Shown: positions 51,892 to 60,592 of the stretch, piece by piece
Layout: every line of letters starts with the position of its first letter
How positions within the stretch are numbered: the stretch's first letter is position 1
Source: CSP1-5 sp964558395
Lineage (GTDB): Bacteria; Methylomirabilota; Methylomirabilia; Methylomirabilales; CSP1-5
Direction: 5' to 3'
Assembly: GCA_964558395.1 (NCBI GenBank)
Contig: CAZLDS010000011.1
Span: 9,734-73,733, forward strand
Length of the DNA stretch: 64,000 bases
Made by a program: the position numbers and the translations under genes
The notes under the pieces: model-generated
Database searches by the model: none
Told to the model about the DNA's origin: nothing
What the model saw: the letters and a program-made list of their open reading frames with translations, nothing else

Positions 51892-52419
51892 TCAGCCCGC
51901 CTTCTCCAACGCCCCGATTAGCTCCCGGCAGAAAGCGGGGAGGTCATCCGGCTTTCGCGAGGTGATGAGATTCCCATCCACCACCACCTCCTGGTCCACG
52001 AAGCGGGCCCCGGCGTTTACCATATCATCCTTGATAGAGAAAAAGCCAGTTGCGCTCTTATCCTTGAGCATCCCCGCCGAGCAGAGAACCCAACCGCCAT
52101 GGCAGATGGCGGCCACCACCTTGCCCGCCTCGAAGGCTTCCCTGACCAGGTGCACCATGGCGGCCGAGCGTCGCATCAGATCGGGGGCAAAGCCCCCTGG
52201 GATCACGACAGCATCAAAGCTCGCTCCCTTCACCTCGTCGGCGGGCGCATCGACGTTGACCGGATAGCCATGTTTGCTGGTATACGTCTTCGCCGTCCCT
52301 GTCCCGATGATGGTGACGGCCGCCCCTTCTTCCTTCAATCGATAGTAGGGGACCCACAGTTCCATCTCCTGATAGAGATTCTCGGCGAGGATCGCAATTC
52401 GCTTCCCCCGGAGCCGCAT
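51892..52419 (-). CDS. DJ-1/PfpI-family protein
   Basis: A small cytoplasmic protein of 175 residues with the DJ-1/PfpI fold. The nucleophile cysteine sits in AAICHGGWVLCSAG, and the glutamate near the start (YQEMELWVPYYRL) is the usual partner. The AVVIPGGFAPD stretch is a family mark. Members act as chaperones, glyoxalases or proteases, and the sequence alone does not decide. It lies 19 bases upstream of ispH on the same strand. Confidence 0.87.
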   Translation of the reverse strand: MRLRGKRIAILAENLYQEMELWVPYYRLKEEGAAVTIIGTGTAKTYTSKHGYPVNVDAPADEVKGASFDAVVIPGGFAPDLMRRSAAMVHLVREAFEAGKVVAAICHGGWVLCSAGMLKDKSATGFFSIKDDMVNAGARFVDQEVVVDGNLITSRKPDDLPAFCRELIGALEKAG

Positions 52420-52524
52420 TGTCGCGCTTCTCCCTTCGGGAAATAGGATACCTGGTGGAGATTCAGTCTAGTTGACACCCCCGCCGAGGTCAAGCGTTTT
52501 CGAGCCTCGAATACACCATCGCGC

Positions 52525-53022
52525 TTAGGAATCACCGCCTCGTGCCCCCAACTGTTGATCCAGCAAGAAGAGCGCGGTCGGCTGGTTCCCAATCATCTTG
52601 AGCTGATCCACGACCTCGCCGGCTGCATGTTCTTCTTCGACCTGTTCCGTGATGAACCACTGGAGCATGATCTGGGTGGGGTAGTCTTTCTCTGTGATCG
52701 CCAGCTCATACAACCGGTTGATCATCCCCGTGACCCTCTGCTCGTGCTTGAGCGCCTGCTGAAACACGTCCAGGGGCGACTTGTACTGCGCCGGCGGCTG
52801 GTCGATCGGTTTGAGCACGACGCGTCCCCCCCGCTCGAGGACGAAATCATAAATCTTCATTGCGTGCGAGTATTCTTCCTGGCTTTGCAAGCGCATCCAC
52901 CGCGCGAAACCCGGCAGATTTGCGCCCGTGAGGTGGGCCGACATCGCCAGATACAGATAGGCGGCGTACAGCTCGTCCGTGATCTGGTCATTCAGGCCAT
53001 CCTGGAGCTTTTTGCTCAACAT
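52525..53022 (-). CDS. ftnA: Ferritin
   Basis: An iron-storage protein of 165 residues with a four-helix bundle. Ferroxidase-centre residues are visible in order: QITDELYAAYLYLAM, RLQSQEEYSHAMKIYDF and the later QWFITEQVEEEHAAGEV. It forms 24-mers that store iron as ferrihydrite. ATG 53022 is chosen because AAGGAG lies 6 bases upstream and the family begins with MLSKKLQD. No operon partner is obvious. It would buffer iron for enzymes such as IspH and HpnH. Confidence 0.95.
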   Translation of the reverse strand: MLSKKLQDGLNDQITDELYAAYLYLAMSAHLTGANLPGFARWMRLQSQEEYSHAMKIYDFVLERGGRVVLKPIDQPPAQYKSPLDVFQQALKHEQRVTGMINRLYELAITEKDYPTQIMLQWFITEQVEEEHAAGEVVDQLKMIGNQPTALFLLDQQLGARGGDS

Positions 53023-53138
53023 GGTGATCTCCTTCCTGTGAAAGCATCGAACGAGCAGTGAACAATTGGGAAGGGCGCCTCGGGGTGCCGCGCTATGAAA
53101 GGGGACCGAGAGCACGGAAAGACGAAAAAGAATGTGTC

Positions 53139-53774
53139 TTACTTGTCGAGCGCTTTCGGCGAGAGGGCCTTGATCGCCGTGGCGATTTCCCGACTGAGAT
53201 CCGCGACCGTTCGGCTCAAGGCGGACACCCTCGACTCGTAATCATTCGCATCTGCACGCGCGGTGAAACTCGACTGCCTCGCGAGAAGTTCTTTTTTTCC
53301 GTCTGCGCCGACAATGTTCCAGCGAGCCATCAGTGAGCTATGCCCGTCCGCATAGCCCTCAAAGCGAGTCACCTCCACCGCGACCTGGTAGTCGATCGGC
53401 GTTGACTGCCTCCACGGAAAGATAGCAGTCCGATCTGTCGGGATCAAGGCCGCCAAATTTTCCGCGAGAACGCGGGCGAAGTTCTGCTGGAGCGGCTCTG
53501 CCCACCGTTCGAACTCGGAAAGGTGGAGTTCATTCCCGCTGGCGCGCGTCACGATTTCCGGCCGATCGAGATACGGCGGAATCGTCACGGGGCCGACGCC
53601 GATGGCGACCCCGTGCTCGGCCGCTGTGACCTGCTTCTCGGCCTCCGGATTGGGGAGGGAATTCAGGACGTAGAACTTCGCTGGGCTGGATTTTCCACCG
53701 ATGCACCCTGCCAGTATCAAAAGAAAGGGAACGAGGGTGAAGAAAGCATGTCGAAGACAGAGGGGGCGCATCAT
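53139..53774 (-). CDS. ABC-transport auxiliary lipoprotein (PqiC type)
   Basis: A lipoprotein of 211 residues with lipobox LILAGC, of the DUF330/PqiC class that anchors MCE transporters at the outer membrane. Typical features are the KFYVLNSLP strand and the GVGPVTIPPYLDRPEIVTR stretch after it, followed by WAEPLQQNFARVLAENLAAL. It belongs to the MCE operon 53139-56757, overlapping the MCE gene by 4 bases. The C-terminal helix is long (SALSRTVADLSREIATAI). Confidence 0.87.
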   Translation of the reverse strand: MMRPLCLRHAFFTLVPFLLILAGCIGGKSSPAKFYVLNSLPNPEAEKQVTAAEHGVAIGVGPVTIPPYLDRPEIVTRASGNELHLSEFERWAEPLQQNFARVLAENLAALIPTDRTAIFPWRQSTPIDYQVAVEVTRFEGYADGHSSLMARWNIVGADGKKELLARQSSFTARADANDYESRVSALSRTVADLSREIATAIKALSPKALDK

Positions 53775-54751
53775 TTCTGGTTACCTCCGGGTCCGCCCTT
53801 CCCCTGGAGCAGCGCTTCGGGGTGCCGTTCGAGATAATTGGCCAGGACACGTAAGGCACGAGCCGCACCCGCTGTTTCCTTGAGGGTGTTCCCCAGCTCG
53901 TAATTCATGCGTGAACCGTCGCCATAGGATGCCAGGGTCTCCTTTGCTTGGTCCATGGCGGCCTGCGCCGCCGGCAACGTCTCACTATCGAGCTGCCCAA
54001 AAAATTGATCGACCGCTGGCAACGTCTCCCGCTCGAGCTTCGCCAGGGTCTCCTTCGCTTGGTCCATGGCGGCCTGCGCCGCCGGCAACGTCTGACTATC
54101 GAGCTGCCCAAAAAATTGATCGACCGCTGGCAACGTCTGACTATCGAGCTTCCCCACCAATTGATCGAGGCTCTTGAGTACGCGGCGCGCGTCATCCGCG
54201 ATTTCTCCGATGGGAAGACTCTCGACCGTCTTGAGCAGCTTTTCCGTGCCTGAGCGAACCGTCGGAAACTCGGGAACCGAGGTGTCGCCGCCGACCAGCG
54301 TGATGGGTGCATCGGAATGAAAATCGAGCTCAATGAATTGCTGGCCGGTCACAAAACTCTTCAATTGCAGGGAGGCTCTCAACCCACGCTTGATCAGCGC
54401 GTCAGCGAGAGGGCGCTCCTCCTCCTTCCCTATTTTGGCTTTTTCGGCTTCTGAGAGGCCAATGATCGTGAGCCTGCTCGGATCCATCTCCCAGTACACC
54501 GGGGTCAGCACGGTGTCGTTCTCAGTGTTCATAACCACCCTGACGTCGGCGACCTTACCGATATCGACACCCCTGAAGCTCACGGAGGCCCCACGCTCTA
54601 GGCCCTTCACGGATCCAGGAAAGTACGACACCCACGGGATCTTGGTGGACCAGAACTCGGTTCCCCCGAAGACCACCAAGCCGGCGGTGATCAGGACCAC
54701 CGCACCCACAATAAAACCACCAATGACCGTCGGATTCGCCTTTTTCCCCAT
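53771..54751 (-). CDS. MCE-domain protein (PqiB/MlaD type) with internal repeat
   Basis: A protein of 326 residues. An N-terminal helix (GGFIVGAVVLITAGLVVFGG) anchors it, and one MCE domain (VSYFPGSVKGLERGASVSFRGVDIGKVADV) follows at about 40-160. The C-terminal part is helical and contains a 37-residue segment repeated about twice (VDQFFGQLDS, TLPAAQAAMDQAKETLA). The repeat corresponds to the 111-base direct repeat at 53931-54152. Such helices could form the needle or tunnel seen in PqiB-like assemblies. GGAGATGAG precedes the ATG. Confidence 0.88.
   Translation of the reverse strand: MGKKANPTVIGGFIVGAVVLITAGLVVFGGTEFWSTKIPWVSYFPGSVKGLERGASVSFRGVDIGKVADVRVVMNTENDTVLTPVYWEMDPSRLTIIGLSEAEKAKIGKEEERPLADALIKRGLRASLQLKSFVTGQQFIELDFHSDAPITLVGGDTSVPEFPTVRSGTEKLLKTVESLPIGEIADDARRVLKSLDQLVGKLDSQTLPAVDQFFGQLDSQTLPAAQAAMDQAKETLAKLERETLPAVDQFFGQLDSETLPAAQAAMDQAKETLASYGDGSRMNYELGNTLKETAGAARALRVLANYLERHPEALLQGKGGPGGNQK
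53931..54152. repeat. Tandem 111-base repeat inside the MCE gene
   Basis: Two nearly identical 111-base units lie at 53931-54041 and 54042-54152. They encode a 37-residue helical segment twice, with few differences, suggesting a recent duplication. A partial third start (CAACGTCTGACTATCGAGCT) follows. Confidence 0.8.
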
Positions 54752-54797
54752 GACTCATCTCCTTCCCCCGGCCCGGCGCGGGTCCCGGGAGCCGATC

Positions 54798-55568
54798 TCA
54801 CGTGGTTGCTGCACCGATCTCACTTCGCGTGAGAAACGCGCGAATCTTCGGATTCGGCGACTGGTCGCGCAGGGTCTTCGGGTTCCCCACGGCGAGCATC
54901 GTCTTGGTTTCGGGATCGAGGAAGACCGAGCTGTCGCCGATCGCGAAGATGCTCGCGAGTTCGTGCGTCACCACGACCACCGTCGATCCAAGGCTGTCTC
55001 TGAGCTCGAGGATCAGGTCGTCGAGCAATCGCGAGCTGATCGGATCCAGCCCCGCCGAGGGCTCATCGAAGAAGAGGATGTCGGGATCCAGCGCCAGCGC
55101 CCGGGCCACGCCAACCCGCTTCTGCATCCCGCCGCTGATCTCGGAGGGAAAATAATCTTCGAAGCCGGTAAGACCCACGAGCGCCAGCTTGAGCGACGCG
55201 ACCTCGCGAATCTGGCTGGGGCTGAGATCCGTGTACTCCCCGAGGGGAAGACCCACGTTCTCGGCTAACGTCATCGAGCTCCAGAGCGCCCCACCCTGAT
55301 AGCACACCCCAAAGCGCCTCATCATACGCTCTCGGTCTTCAAGCTCGGTCTCCCAGAAGCTTTGACCCTCATAGAGCACTTGCCCGCGCGTAGGCGCGAG
55401 GAGCCCGGTGAGCGACCGCATCACGGTACTTTTCCCACAGCCGCTCCCACCCATCACGATGAAAATCTCGCCGCGCCGGACCGTGAAGTTGAGATCATGC
55501 TGGATCACGAAGCTTCCGTAAGCCAGCGTGAGGTCGCAGACCGTGATGTGGGCGTCTAATTGTGTCAT
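54798..55568 (-). CDS. MCE-system ABC ATPase (MlaF type)
   Basis: An ATPase of 256 residues with Walker A MGGSGCGKSTV, signature SGGMQKRVGVARAL, Walker B LFFDEPSAGLD and the switch His in VVVTHELASIF. It powers the permease encoded just upstream. The start is placed at ATG 55568 since an earlier frame would overlap the permease; no strong ribosome site is seen, so coupling to the upstream gene is likely. The MCE protein gene follows after about 45 bases. Confidence 0.92.
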   Translation of the reverse strand: MTQLDAHITVCDLTLAYGSFVIQHDLNFTVRRGEIFIVMGGSGCGKSTVMRSLTGLLAPTRGQVLYEGQSFWETELEDRERMMRRFGVCYQGGALWSSMTLAENVGLPLGEYTDLSPSQIREVASLKLALVGLTGFEDYFPSEISGGMQKRVGVARALALDPDILFFDEPSAGLDPISSRLLDDLILELRDSLGSTVVVVTHELASIFAIGDSSVFLDPETKTMLAVGNPKTLRDQSPNPKIRAFLTRSEIGAATT

Positions 55569-55602
55569 GTCCGGACTCGAAACCGCCACGACGTTTTCCG
55601 CC

Positions 55603-56757
55603 TCAATCCCAGCCGATCGCATGGAACAGTACGTCCAAGATCCCATCCCCCACGATGATGAATACGATTGCCGTCACCACCGCCGAGGTGGTCGCCGCCC
55701 CGACCGCGGCGGAACTGCCCCTGCACTGCATGCCGCGCAGGCAACCTGCAATAGCCACCATGACACCGAAGATACCGCCCTTGATGAGCCCCACCGCAAA
55801 GTCGAGCACGCGGACTGAAGCCTGGAGTTGTATGAAGTACTGCGTAAAGTCGATATGGAATATCGCACCGACGACTGCGCCGCCCAGGATGCCCATGAGG
55901 TTCGCATACAGACAGAGAAGCGGCATCATCAAGGACAGCGCGAGCATACGCGGCAAAACTAAGAATTCCATGGGCGAGAGCCCCAGGGTCCTCAGCGCAT
56001 CGATCTCCTGGTTCACCTCCATCGTGCCGAGCTGGGCGGCAAAGGCCGCCCCGGTACGACCCGCCATGATGATGCTCACCATGATCGCCGCCATCTCTCG
56101 GGCCATGCCCACTCCCACGAGGTTGGCCACGTAGATCTCGGCTCCGAATATCCGCAACTGGATGGCTCCGACGAACGCGAGGATCACACCCACCATGAAA
56201 CTGATGAGTGTCACGATAGGAAGGGCTTCGACCCCGGACTCTTGAATCGTCAAGAATAAGTCGGAGCGGCGAAAGCGTGCCTTGCCTCGCAGCAGTTTGA
56301 GGAACGCTAAAAAAGACTCCCCAAGGAAGTTGAGTATGGCGGTTGTCGACTGAAAAGACCTAATCGACTCCGCGCCAATTCGGGCCAACAGCGGTTGGTA
56401 CGTGCCTTCCCTGCGCGCACCCTTCCGCTCTGGAACGGCCAAGGCGAGATCCAGGAGTCGTCTCACCCCGTCGGGCAGGCCCGACCGGTCTGTCTCGATC
56501 TGGCTCCCCGCAGACTGATCGACGACCTTCTTGAGAAAGGTCAAGAGGCCGGTGTCCCAGGCAGTGATATCCTGCGTATCGAAGGCGACGCGCTGGACCC
56601 GAGGTCCCAATTCCATCTGCTTCTGCACCTCGGTAGGCGACGGCAGCACATCCCGCATTCTCCAGCTCCCCGAGAGACGGACCAGCAGCGTGTCGCCCGT
56701 CGGCCGACTGAAGTTTATCTCGCCTCGCGCGGGCTTTCCGTTCGTCGCGGCGTCCAC
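55603..56757 (-). CDS. MlaE-type permease with N-terminal STAS-like domain
   Basis: A protein of 384 residues. The first 100 or so resemble a STAS domain (LLVRLSGSWRM, VAFDTQDITAWDTGLLTFL). The MlaE permease domain follows at about 125-380, with SFMVGVILAFVGAIQL, MAREMAAIMVSIIMAGRTGAAFAAQLG and EIDALRTLGLSPMEF. Such fusions are known among MlaE-like permeases and may add regulation. It begins the operon permease-ATPase-MCE protein-lipoprotein. A GTG follows GGGGGG. Confidence 0.9.
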   Translation of the reverse strand: MDAATNGKPARGEINFSRPTGDTLLVRLSGSWRMRDVLPSPTEVQKQMELGPRVQRVAFDTQDITAWDTGLLTFLKKVVDQSAGSQIETDRSGLPDGVRRLLDLALAVPERKGARREGTYQPLLARIGAESIRSFQSTTAILNFLGESFLAFLKLLRGKARFRRSDLFLTIQESGVEALPIVTLISFMVGVILAFVGAIQLRIFGAEIYVANLVGVGMAREMAAIMVSIIMAGRTGAAFAAQLGTMEVNQEIDALRTLGLSPMEFLVLPRMLALSLMMPLLCLYANLMGILGGAVVGAIFHIDFTQYFIQLQASVRVLDFAVGLIKGGIFGVMVAIAGCLRGMQCRGSSAAVGAATTSAVVTAIVFIIVGDGILDVLFHAIGWD

Positions 56758-57096
56758 GTGTCCCCCTATGGTGGGCCTGCGGTGATCAGCTGCGTTCCTG
56801 ATCGGGACCCTACCCGGATGGCATTCCCTTGAACAACTCGCAAAATTACGAGGTTTTACCAGAAAATGTACGTGACGTCTTTCGAGGCTCAGCGGCCCTC
56901 GCTGGGGCTGGGCGAAGATAGTCGTTCAATCTCAACCGGGTTTCACAGAAGAGGGGATCAATCCAAGCCATTATTTTTAAGGAGTTAGCGGGGAGCATAT
57001 CCGACCGCGGGCTATTTGTCAACCTCGAACCGGCGTCTATGCCCCTGAAAACAAAGGCAGCATCAAAAGTCAAGGTCTTTTGGCTCATCGCTGCGC
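56758..57096. other. Intergenic stretch, 339 bases
   Basis: No gene, tRNA or repeat was recognised here between the two MCE operons. The stretch from about 56830 to 57050 is poorer in G+C than its surroundings and may hold the promoter of the operon below 56757. No clear -35/-10 pair was found. Confidence 0.5.
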
Positions 57097-57729
57097 TCAT
57101 TGTTTCCTGCTGAGATCGACGGCTCTCAGGTCCTGCTCAAGTGCTGTCAGGATTTGTCGAAGAGCGGTGTTCCAGCCGCTGACCAAGGCTTTCGCAGACG
57201 GTCCGTCTAAGGAAATCGCTTCGCGATATCCCTTCTGAAAGACGACCTCGGACCGCGCAGCAACGTCGTTGATGAGAAAGAACTGGATGTCCAAGACGGC
57301 TGCGGGCGCGGCGGCTTCACGGTAATCTCCGTAGAGGGCGGTCACATTCCCCTCAAGGAAGTACGTGGCTTCCAGATGGCTGGATGAATCCACGATGTGC
57401 CGAAACAGGTCGGACGATACGAGCCATTGACGGACCTCCTCGGTGAGGAGCGAGCCGGGCGAGATCAAGAACTCATTGTAAAAATCGGATTGGTAACTCA
57501 GATCCCCGTCCCGGTAGACGAAGCCTTTGCCCTCATACCGGGGAGAGACGCGAAATCTGCGCACGCTGAGGACCGCGTCGTGGGGCGGAGGGGAAGCTTC
57601 TTCGGGGTGGGAGACATCGAAGACGTAGTAGTGCCTCTCGGGGTAGCTCTTCTTGGGGGCGCACCCATTCAGTACGGCGAACGCCACGAGAACGGCGATC
57701 GAGGGTGCGAGACGGCCACTGCCGTTCAT
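57097..57729 (-). CDS. MCE-system auxiliary lipoprotein
   Basis: A lipoprotein of 210 residues with lipobox VLNGC after a short signal, related to the PqiC/DUF330 family though more divergent than the one at 53139. The HYYVFDVSHP strand and LSVRRFRVSPRYEGKGFVYR match the usual layout, and LLTEEVRQWLVSSDLFRHIV follows. It closes the operon 57097-60564 and overlaps the MCE gene by 4 bases (ATGA). It should link the pore protein to the outer membrane. Confidence 0.82.
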   Translation of the reverse strand: MNGSGRLAPSIAVLVAFAVLNGCAPKKSYPERHYYVFDVSHPEEASPPPHDAVLSVRRFRVSPRYEGKGFVYRDGDLSYQSDFYNEFLISPGSLLTEEVRQWLVSSDLFRHIVDSSSHLEATYFLEGNVTALYGDYREAAAPAAVLDIQFFLINDVAARSEVVFQKGYREAISLDGPSAKALVSGWNTALRQILTALEQDLRAVDLSRKQ

Positions 57730-58655
57730 TGTCCATCCACCAGCTGTGATCGAGGCGGCGGCTCGCCAAACAGCAGATAGGATGGATATCTTTCCGCGTC
57801 ACCGGTCACCTCTTTGAGCGACTCAGAAATCAACCGGATATCATCAACGATCACTTCAATGTTTTGTTGCTGGTTGGAGACAACATTGTCCACGCGACGC
57901 AAGGTCCGCTTCGCCTGGGCGACAGTGTCGGGCAATTCCGCAGAAGCGACGCTGGCATTCCTCGTCGTTTCCCGAAGATTCGCAAGAATTTCCGGAATGT
58001 CGGGTCGCTTCAGGATGGCGTTTACCTCTTCGGTCGCGACCAACATCGACTGCAGCAAAGCTTTGACATCGCCCTCCACTGCCTTGATATCAACCTCCTT
58101 TATCTCTTTTGCCAGCTTATGCAGGGTCTGAGTGATCTGGGCGAAGGTGCCAGGGGTGGAGGGGATGTAGGTGGTTTCTGGTAACCACGCAATCTTCAGG
58201 GCAGGAACATCCTCGGGGTCGAGGTAATCCGCCTCGAGATACGCCACTCCGGTCAGCCCGAGCGGCGTCAGTTGAAGCGTGAGTCCGTTCACCACCTCGT
58301 TTTCCAGCGCCACGCGAGGGTCTTCGAATCTCCCCCTCCCCTCCGCCTCGAGGAAATCTTTATACAGGCCTATCTTGATGTACACGTATCGCGCGTATTG
58401 AAAGTAGTCGGGATCGCTGGGGTCTAAGTCGTATACCCGCGGCACGAACGTGATGTCTTCCACGGTCCCGATCTCGACCCCGCGGCGTTTCACCAGCGAG
58501 CCCACAGTGAGACCCTGCACCGATTCATTGATATACGTCTCGGCCATGATTTTTGGACGGTACAGCTTGCCCGCGCCGAACACGACGATCCCAAGGACCA
58601 CAAGGGTCGCGGCACCGAGGACGAATGCCCCGATCTTAAAGTAACGGGTTTTCAT
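57726..58655 (-). CDS. MCE-domain protein (MlaD/PqiB type)
   Basis: A protein of 309 residues with an N-terminal helix (IGAFVLGAATLVVLGIVVFG) and an MCE domain at about 40-160 (ETYINESVQGLTVGSLVKRRGVEIGTV). The C-terminal helical region (about 175-290) includes TLHKLAKEIKEVDIKAVEGDV and ILANLRETTRNASVASAEL. Unlike the paralogue at 53771 it has no tandem repeat. It overlaps both the lipoprotein gene and the ATPase gene, a sign of tight coupling. Confidence 0.9.
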   Translation of the reverse strand: MKTRYFKIGAFVLGAATLVVLGIVVFGAGKLYRPKIMAETYINESVQGLTVGSLVKRRGVEIGTVEDITFVPRVYDLDPSDPDYFQYARYVYIKIGLYKDFLEAEGRGRFEDPRVALENEVVNGLTLQLTPLGLTGVAYLEADYLDPEDVPALKIAWLPETTYIPSTPGTFAQITQTLHKLAKEIKEVDIKAVEGDVKALLQSMLVATEEVNAILKRPDIPEILANLRETTRNASVASAELPDTVAQAKRTLRRVDNVVSNQQQNIEVIVDDIRLISESLKEVTGDAERYPSYLLFGEPPPRSQLVDGQ

Positions 58656-59419
58656 GTCTTGACCTCCGATGTAACCTCTCGATTGAAAAAGTGACGGATC
58701 CAGGCCTTGTCGCTGTGATCACGCAGATACGCAGGCGCGCCAATTTCCCCAATCCCCTTGGCGCGCGGGTCCAGCATGAGCACGCGGTCGGCGATGGTGA
58801 AAATGCTGGGCAGCTCGTGGGTCACAACCACGAACGTAATCCCCAGACTGTGGTTGAGGCGCAAAATCAGGTGGTCCAGCTCTGCCGAGGTGATGGGGTC
58901 CAGGCCGGCTGAGGGCTCGTCGAGAAAGAGGATAAGAGGATCGAGGACCATGGCCCGAGCAATGGCAGCCCGCTTTTTCATTCCCCCGCTGAGCTCTGCT
59001 GGCATAAGATTGGCAAATGCGTTTAACCCGACGACCTTCAATTTCAGCATCGCAATGAGGTTCATAGCCTCGAGAGGGAGATCCGTAAATTCTTCGAGAG
59101 GAAGACACACGTTTTCGAGCAGTGTCATGGAGCCAAAAAGGGCGCCCGATTGATACATGACGCCAATTTTCTGCAGGATGCGCAGGCGTTTTTCCCCCGC
59201 GGCTGCGCCGATATCTTCCCCGTCGACGAGGATGCGTCCTGCCGCAGGCGTATACAACCCGATCATATGTTTCAGGAGGGTGCTCTTGCCCGACCCCGAA
59301 CCTCCCAGGATGACGAATACTTCACCGCGATTCACGTCAAAGGTCGTATTGGTGAGGATCACCGTTTCCCGGTAGGCGGCGGTGAAGTTTTCCACGCGAA
59401 TGATCGGACCGTTGTTCAT
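58652..59419 (-). CDS. MCE-system ABC ATPase (MlaF type, second copy)
   Basis: An ATPase of 255 residues with Walker A LGGSGSGKSTLL, signature SGGMKKRAAIARAM, Walker B LFLDEPSAGLD and VVVTHELPSIF. The start is taken at ATG 59419, which overlaps the permease stop (ATGA); a longer frame would run well into the permease gene. Paired with the STAS-permease upstream and the MCE protein downstream, it drives lipid transport. It is closely related in layout to the ATPase at 54798. Confidence 0.92.
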   Translation of the reverse strand: MNNGPIIRVENFTAAYRETVILTNTTFDVNRGEVFVILGGSGSGKSTLLKHMIGLYTPAAGRILVDGEDIGAAAGEKRLRILQKIGVMYQSGALFGSMTLLENVCLPLEEFTDLPLEAMNLIAMLKLKVVGLNAFANLMPAELSGGMKKRAAIARAMVLDPLILFLDEPSAGLDPITSAELDHLILRLNHSLGITFVVVTHELPSIFTIADRVLMLDPRAKGIGEIGAPAYLRDHSDKAWIRHFFNREVTSEVKT

Positions 59420-60564
59420 CCAATGCCTAAGTAATAAAACACCACGGAAAAGATTCCGTCCGTGATGATGATCAGTATGATTCCGGTGACCACGGAGCGG
59501 GTGGTGGAATCGCCGACGGCCTGGGCCCCCGTTGCGGTTTGCAGACCACGCAAGCATCCGACTCCCGCAACCAAGAGGCCGTACGCCGTCGCTTTTGTGA
59601 GACCGCCGAGCAGATCGACATAGGTAGCCACTTGCATCAACTGGTTGATGAAGAGATTCAACGAATATCCGATGGAGACGAAGACGAGGGCGCCGCCAAC
59701 CAAGCCGGCAAGATCCGCAAACACCGTTAGGAGAGGCGCCACGAAGACGATCATCATCACCCGCGTGACCACCAGAAAGCGCACCGGGTCCAGGCCCATG
59801 GTCGTCAGCGCATCAAGCTCTTCGTTCACCTTCATGGTCCCCAGTTCCGCGGCAATGGCGGAACCGGAGCGCGCTGCGAGCAAAATGCCGACCACAAGCG
59901 GACCGAGTTCCTTGAATGTGCTGAGTCCAACCAGTTGCGCGAGGAAAACCTGTGCGCCGAACTTACTCAGGGGAATCACGGATTGAAATCCGATGATGAG
60001 TCCCATCAAGAAACCAAGTAGGACGATAATAGGGAGCGCATTGGCCCCGGCTTTTTCCGCCACGATGACGGCGTCTTTCCACCGCACCTTTCGCGGATGC
60101 CGAATGGCGTAGAGCAACGCGACCACCACCTCACCGACGAACGCAGTGATACCCCGGATGTCTTGCCAGATTTTGACCGTTGCACGCCCGGCTTCTTCAG
60201 GAATACTGATCGCATGGCGCTCTTCTCTCTCGCATTTCTCGAACTCCAACGGATCGAACTGGTCCAGGAGTGTTTGAAACTCTTCCGCCAACCCATGAAT
60301 TTCCACGTCTCCCCCTGCGCACAGCTGTCGGACACGCAGCTCGACAAACAGGCCGATCCCTGACCCGTCGCAATAGTTGATCCGCGACGCATCAACGACG
60401 ATCAGGGAGGGTTGGCCTTGTGCAAGGATCTGGGCCGCTTCGCGCCAGACCGACCCTGTCGTGTGTGAATCGAGACGCCCGCCAATCGTCAACGTGAGAA
60501 CCCCGTCCCTACTGACGTCCGCATGGAAGGATGCAGAGCCGTGATTGTCGCGTGAAGGTCCCAT
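59416..60564 (-). CDS. MlaE-type permease with N-terminal STAS domain (second copy)
   Basis: A protein of 382 residues. The STAS domain at about 15-110 is clear (LTLTIGGRLDSHTTG, IVVDASRINYCDGSGIGLFVEL), with the DGSGIG turn typical of anti-anti-sigma-like folds. The permease follows at about 130-380 with GFLMGLIIGFQSVIPL, FKELGPLVVGILLAARSGSAIAAELG and ELDALTTMGLDPVRF. It is the first transporter gene of its operon, 28 bases downstream of a solute-binding protein gene. Confidence 0.92.
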   Translation of the reverse strand: MGPSRDNHGSASFHADVSRDGVLTLTIGGRLDSHTTGSVWREAAQILAQGQPSLIVVDASRINYCDGSGIGLFVELRVRQLCAGGDVEIHGLAEEFQTLLDQFDPLEFEKCEREERHAISIPEEAGRATVKIWQDIRGITAFVGEVVVALLYAIRHPRKVRWKDAVIVAEKAGANALPIIVLLGFLMGLIIGFQSVIPLSKFGAQVFLAQLVGLSTFKELGPLVVGILLAARSGSAIAAELGTMKVNEELDALTTMGLDPVRFLVVTRVMMIVFVAPLLTVFADLAGLVGGALVFVSIGYSLNLFINQLMQVATYVDLLGGLTKATAYGLLVAGVGCLRGLQTATGAQAVGDSTTRSVVTGIILIIITDGIFSVVFYYLGIG

Positions 60565-60592
60565 GCTCTACTCGTGCCGCCTTCCTTCTTAC

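Noticed and set aside
56846..57100. Minus-strand frame of 84 codons between the MCE operons
   Set aside because: No ribosome site, no domain and odd composition; treated as chance.
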